Shown here: piece by piece, positions 59,351 to 64,000 of the stretch
Layout of the letters: each line of letters opens with the position of its first letter
Position numbering within the stretch: the stretch's first letter is position 1
Source: Fasciolopsis buskii
Taxonomy: Eukaryota; Platyhelminthes; Trematoda; Plagiorchiida; Fasciolidae
Length of the DNA: 64,000 nucleotides
Direction of reading: 5' to 3'
Assembly (NCBI GenBank): GCA_008360955.1
Contig: LUCM01000566.1
Location: forward strand, 213,427-277,426
Made by a program: the position numbers and the translations under genes
Notes under the pieces: model-generated
What the model was told of the DNA's origin: nothing
The model's database searches: none
What the model saw: only the letters and a program-made list of their open reading frames with translations

Positions 59351-62300
59351 TTCAGCGACGGCCGCTTTGTCATAATATCAGTACGCTTTGAGAAGCAAAA
59401 TCGCCCATGATGACCTTTTAAACCCAGTTTCTCCCAGAATCATCTAAATTGCTATTTAGAAACGAACTCAACCATCAATCTGAACGGTTGAGGTAGTCAG
59501 TTTTCAGCCTATATTTTTGAATTTGTTACGCAAAGGCGAAACAACTAGCAACGTATAACATCAACCATTACTCTAGCTGTTCAGTTTGTCTTCTAAAATC
59601 TACTACAACACATGGAACTCGCTGTAAAGTTTGAAACCATTTAAAGCAAGCAAACAGAATGGAGGAGTAATATCATGCATATCTCACATGATCACAACTT
59701 TGTGCTTGATGGCTGGCATGCTGGAACTCAGCTTCTAATCTACCATAGTGTAATAACACCTCGAATCACACACCTTCATGCATACTGGGTTTCCTCATTT
59801 TAAACGGTACTCACTCTTTCTTTCGGTGTACAGAGAGCGTGACGTGCCGACGCTGCTAGGACGTTGGCATCACTACTAATTCACCATAGCGTTGTCCTGC
59901 TTTGCTACTCAGTGGATGTGTTGTGCGCACACTGGCCTCACAAACTTTACGCATCGTAGTTCCTCCAGTTTACGTTTATGCCAGCTCCACAACCTAGTTC
60001 ATTGAAGTTGGCTGATTAGGGCTGAAGATAAGAATTAAATGGTAGGGTGAGTGATTATGGCACGCAATCTATTTCATGCTACCTGAAGTGCATCGTATAA
60101 AACGTATTGGTACTCAACTTCATCGCATGGGGATAACTCTTCCAGGATACAGTCATCGAGTCAGTTACAACTGGATATAACTGACGTACTTGCTCATACA
60201 TTTAAGTCGCTATTAAAGTGACAACCCAAGTGCCATATGGTAACACACCGAATGCAACCAGGTACATATCTCAAAATTACTGACACTAAAATTATGCACT
60301 ACTGGTAATTGAATTGGTAGTAACGAATTTGGTCATTGGAAACGAAGCACGGATACGGAATACTAGTATGTACTAGATTGATTGCGACCCAAGTTGAGCA
60401 GCTGAAAAAAACAATGAGAGGCGAAAAACAGCCAAAAGAAACGCTGGGGTTAATCTCAAATCAAGCGTTTATATGGAAAGTAGGGGAAATCCCGATCGGT
60501 GGAATATATCTTCGAATCAACGACATCTGATGCATGCTTGAACTTCATGTCTACATGTCGTTATGACTGTCATTGTCTGGTTGCTTATTCAGACATCGGC
60601 GAAGCTATACCGTTCCTGCATGCAATACAAGAATCACCTGTGAGCACCAAGGAAGTGTTAGTACAATAAGCTCAGCTGCAAACTATCTTTGTCCCGATTC
60701 AATAAACAAAATGCTTTTGGAAAACCTTTAATACTATCCTGGTATTAACAACAAACTAGCTGAATTTCTAAATGAATGAAGCAAAAGATACTAGTGAACG
60801 AAACAAATTTTTCGCAGCCTAAGGCTGGTAAATCTTTTGCGTGCAATAGTGTAGCTATTTGGTGACATTTCATGATCCACTGGATAGTTCCATTGTCAGC
60901 CCTAGAGTATTGCATCCTCTCAGTTTGATGTAGCCACAGAGCTAGCAGGAACTAAATGGTCTTTATTAATCTGCGTCGCAGGATACTGAACAGTCACCAC
61001 ATGTTGAAATTCGTGGCCACTCGTGCATACCGACAGTACTTACGTACCGCTTGTGAACTGATAACTGGACCACGAGGTCAAACAGTACCTTATCTCAACT
61101 GTTTCGACTCATATGTCTCCCACTTATTCCTACTGTTTTGAAAGCACGCGATCATACGATTAGATGACATTTAAGCAGGCACACCCTCCTATTTGGGCTT
61201 TAATGTCGCAAATCATACAATGAAGCTTCCAAGACCATCTGGAAAGTCCGCTCTAGTAACATTTATTTCCCGTCGGCAGCGAGATGTTCCGGAATCTTGT
61301 ACATATAATCTTCAAATCCTCTGTTCTGGATAAACTGTGAAACATTCGCTTCAGTCATTTGCAGTGAAATTCACTTGGTAAGACGGTAATATGGTTAAGG
61401 GACTTCCTTGTTTTAAACTATATAATTTTGTGTTTAAACTTGTGCCACAACTTCTGAAACTAATTCCGCAAAAATCCTGAAGTGTACGATTTGCTCACTG
61501 ATAAGGACGACTCAGCTACTATCATTTCCGGCAGTTTAATAAACTTATCTGGTCTTGGCGGTCATTTAATTATGTCAAATTATTTTGGCCTTCAGTTTGG
61601 ATTAAAATTCCAAAATTTTACCGATTACATGATCAACTGAATGTAATGCACCAAGACAGCAGTGAACAAATCGATAAGGTGGTGCTAAATGAACCAACAT
61701 TTTGGTGTTTGGCAAAGTGGCGGATTCGACTTCTTTCACCTTCGGTCCTTTTCCAAATCGACAGCATCTCAGTAATGGTGGTGGTCATATTTTGCACTAA
61801 ATGAAGAGGGCAACAGAAAATACTCCCATTATTTGAGAACTCTCATCGGTACTTATTTTTCGATAATTCATTTTTCCAATAAGTCTGTGACTGTATGTTT
61901 GAGAATGCCAACTTCCTCAATTCGAGTCAGATCAACTTAGCGCTACGAAAATCTTCCCTCGTGCATCATACAAAGAGCTACGACATTGTGCGCAGGTGAG
62001 ACACCATTATTCAGTTCACTTGCAAATAAATAATTGCGAACAACTGATATGAATTGAGATACACCAAGAAGGTAGTAGTATAACAAAACTGAAGCTATGC
62101 CAGAGTTTTGCTGACGTTTACCTATACGCCTGTTTCCTCCGCCAATATCGAAACGTTGCCGATATTCAGTAAACCTTTCAGAAGGCTGTTCATGTCGATT
62201 GACCTTGATTTTTACGAAGCAGATAGTAATACACGTAACTCTATCTCATCATTGCCTCCGTCCTGTTTTACTTAGAATTAGCGACCACTGAAATCGGTTT

Positions 62301-63773
62301 CACATCTGACGGATCCCGGTTTATTACTGTTTTGCCATATAAATGCTGTTACTAAAATGTAGTGAGATTACCCACGCAGACAGGGCTTGACCTTCAGTGC
62401 TTCGTAGAAAAATAAACCAGCAGTTCAGTGGATCGCTAGAGAATAATAAAACTTATGGTGGTATCCTTCATATCATTCTATAAACAGGTGAAATTTCATT
62501 GATAACATTTTATTCCTGTCTTAAAGCCCGGCCGCAGCAATGTTAGCGAAGTTCACACAACCAAAGTTAGAGTTACCCATTCAGGTTTTTGAGTACACCA
62601 AAATGGACCTATCGTTCAAAGCAGCGTTATATAGAATATTTAGCCCAAAATTGGTGCCAGTGATATGAAATAGGTCAAGTCGGCAAACTGCATGACATTT
62701 CATCCGGATGAGTGGTTACGGGAAATTTCACGCGACATCTAGGCAGACTGAGGGTGATACAGAGTTAACTACTGTCGGCACTTAGTCGATCATCAAGAAG
62801 CATCACAGATACTAATCTCCGCTTTACACGTGAAAACGCGATAGCTAAAAAGAATATATTACATTATTTCATTTCTTAGGAGTGTGGCTTGAGAATCCCC
62901 CTTACTATTACTATTATTTGCTTTGCTTTTGGCTGACTAATCTACTGTGTCATTTAGGAAAACGTGGACACAGTATTCGGTCACAGCTAGTCGTCGGACA
63001 CGAATTTTAGTGTTCGGGGAAATTAAGACCGAACTGCGAAAAACAAATCATGATACCAAGTTGCATATGGCATCGTTTTGGGTTGTTTCAACTGTCGAAC
63101 CAACTTTGTCCATTTAATCTGAGAAATATGACCATCTTGTGCCTGGGATTTTTGCAGCCCAGGTGCGCATTGAACGACGACATCTGATTCGGTGAATAGT
63201 ATGATTTCTTATTAGACTTGAGGCAGACACGGTAAATGTTTAGAAAGGCTGTCATCAAGTGGCACGCGGAAACGTTCGCCCGGGGTACGATCAATTCCAC
63301 TACATAAAACTCTCTTTTTTATGTTGTTGGCGAGACATGTTCCCATGCCTAATATTTCACTGTCCCCATGATTGCTATTTGTTTCGCTTCGAGGTCCGAC
63401 CTACTTCTAAGGCATGGAATTGTAAGTTCGCGGTGACGCTATTCGGCCGCTTTATTGTGGCAAAATTTGTATTTTAGTATCACTGACAGCCCAAATTAGT
63501 GCACAAGGAAGATTAACGTTTGGAAGAATTTTCAGGAAATTTACAATTATAATCCATGATTGTCTAGTTGCGATTTTAAGCAGTGAAACCGATGATAAAC
63601 TGACAAAATCGGGTGAATCGGTCTTGCTTAGCACCCTATTTACACTAGTTTCGAACTGCAAACAATGAGCATAAAATCTCTGAAAAACGAAACATGAACG
63701 CATGCACAAGGGATGACGCGAGTCACACATAAAAAGGAAAGGCTGTCAGAGATGATGTGCATGAGTGGCATGT
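59351..63773. other. Stretch without a recognisable gene
   Basis: Short overlapping open frames on both strands. No domain, RNA gene or transposon was recognised. Confidence 0.55.
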
Positions 63774-63898
63774 ATGTAGACGAAAGGGTAGATATATAGA
63801 TAGACCGAAGCGAGTGGAGAGGTAGATATAAACGAGGGTATAAATAGACAGACAAGTAGATTGATAGAATGATACATGAATAGTTGCGCAGATATGAT
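63774..63898. repeat. Decayed GATA/GACA-type simple repeat
   Basis: The interval is rich in TAGATA, AGACAGACAA and GATAGA units interrupted by substitutions, and clearly differs from the sequence on either side. This is an old microsatellite. Confidence 0.7.
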
Positions 63899-64000
63899 CC
63901 CATGGATTAGTCAGTAGATGTATTGATAAGCATGCATATACAGGTTCGATTTATTTTTACGCGACAACGCCTTGGATTTCCGTTGTTATTTTAACGATGG

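Noticed and set aside
1..64000. CRISPR arrays, rRNA genes, complete tRNAs, prokaryotic operons
   Set aside because: No regularly spaced repeats, no tRNA A/B box pair at proper spacing, and no ribosome-binding-site/operon structure were seen; the sequence is eukaryotic in character.

Overview
The window looks like gene-poor, intron- and repeat-rich nuclear DNA from an animal, most likely a trematode flatworm. It is roughly 60% AT. It has no bacterial-style operons, no rRNA or tRNA that I can defend, and no long open frame; the longest frames (about 100-130 codons) are near chance length at this composition. Two things suggest a fluke. One is a broken piece of a non-LTR retrotransposon C-terminus of a type common in fluke genomes (minus strand, 56.26-56.51 kb). 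The other is a set of short split exons separated by introns. The species call is inference.

1-8880 is dominated by a duplication. Segment A (1-1315) recurs at 7253-8566, and segment C (4998-5311) recurs at 8567-8880. In the first copy a 3,682-bp block, B, separates A from C; in the second copy A and C abut through a 3-bp microhomology. The first copy stops at the only ambiguous base in the window (5312). Unrelated sequence D (5313-7252) then leads straight into the second A. The simplest reading is two haplotypes placed one after the other by the assembler, with B as a presence/absence variant. A true recent tandem duplication is the alternative.

8881-49700 is mostly unassigned DNA with a few exon candidates: plus strand 13.34 kb and 23.62-23.88 kb; minus strand 27.81-27.98 kb and 47.46-47.69 kb. 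The last one has a stop codon and an AATAAA signal downstream. Scattered here are an (AACTG)4 tract, a CA/CATA tract and several short hairpin-forming, GC-richer islands.

49700-55000 holds the best-supported gene: plus-strand exons of a laminin-G-like (LamG) domain protein at 52.95-54.09 kb, with phase-compatible candidate exons on either side. LamG domains are extracellular beta-sandwich modules of matrix and cell-adhesion proteins. 55000-64000 holds the retrotransposon remnant with a nearby (TA)9 tract, a minus-strand two-exon candidate for a very short secreted peptide (59.35 to 58.36 kb), and a decayed GATA/GACA-type simple repeat at the right edge.

Exons were called by eye from open frame, splice-site context, phase and motif. 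Only the LamG exons and the retrotransposon fragment have support from family resemblance. All other exon calls are hypotheses.
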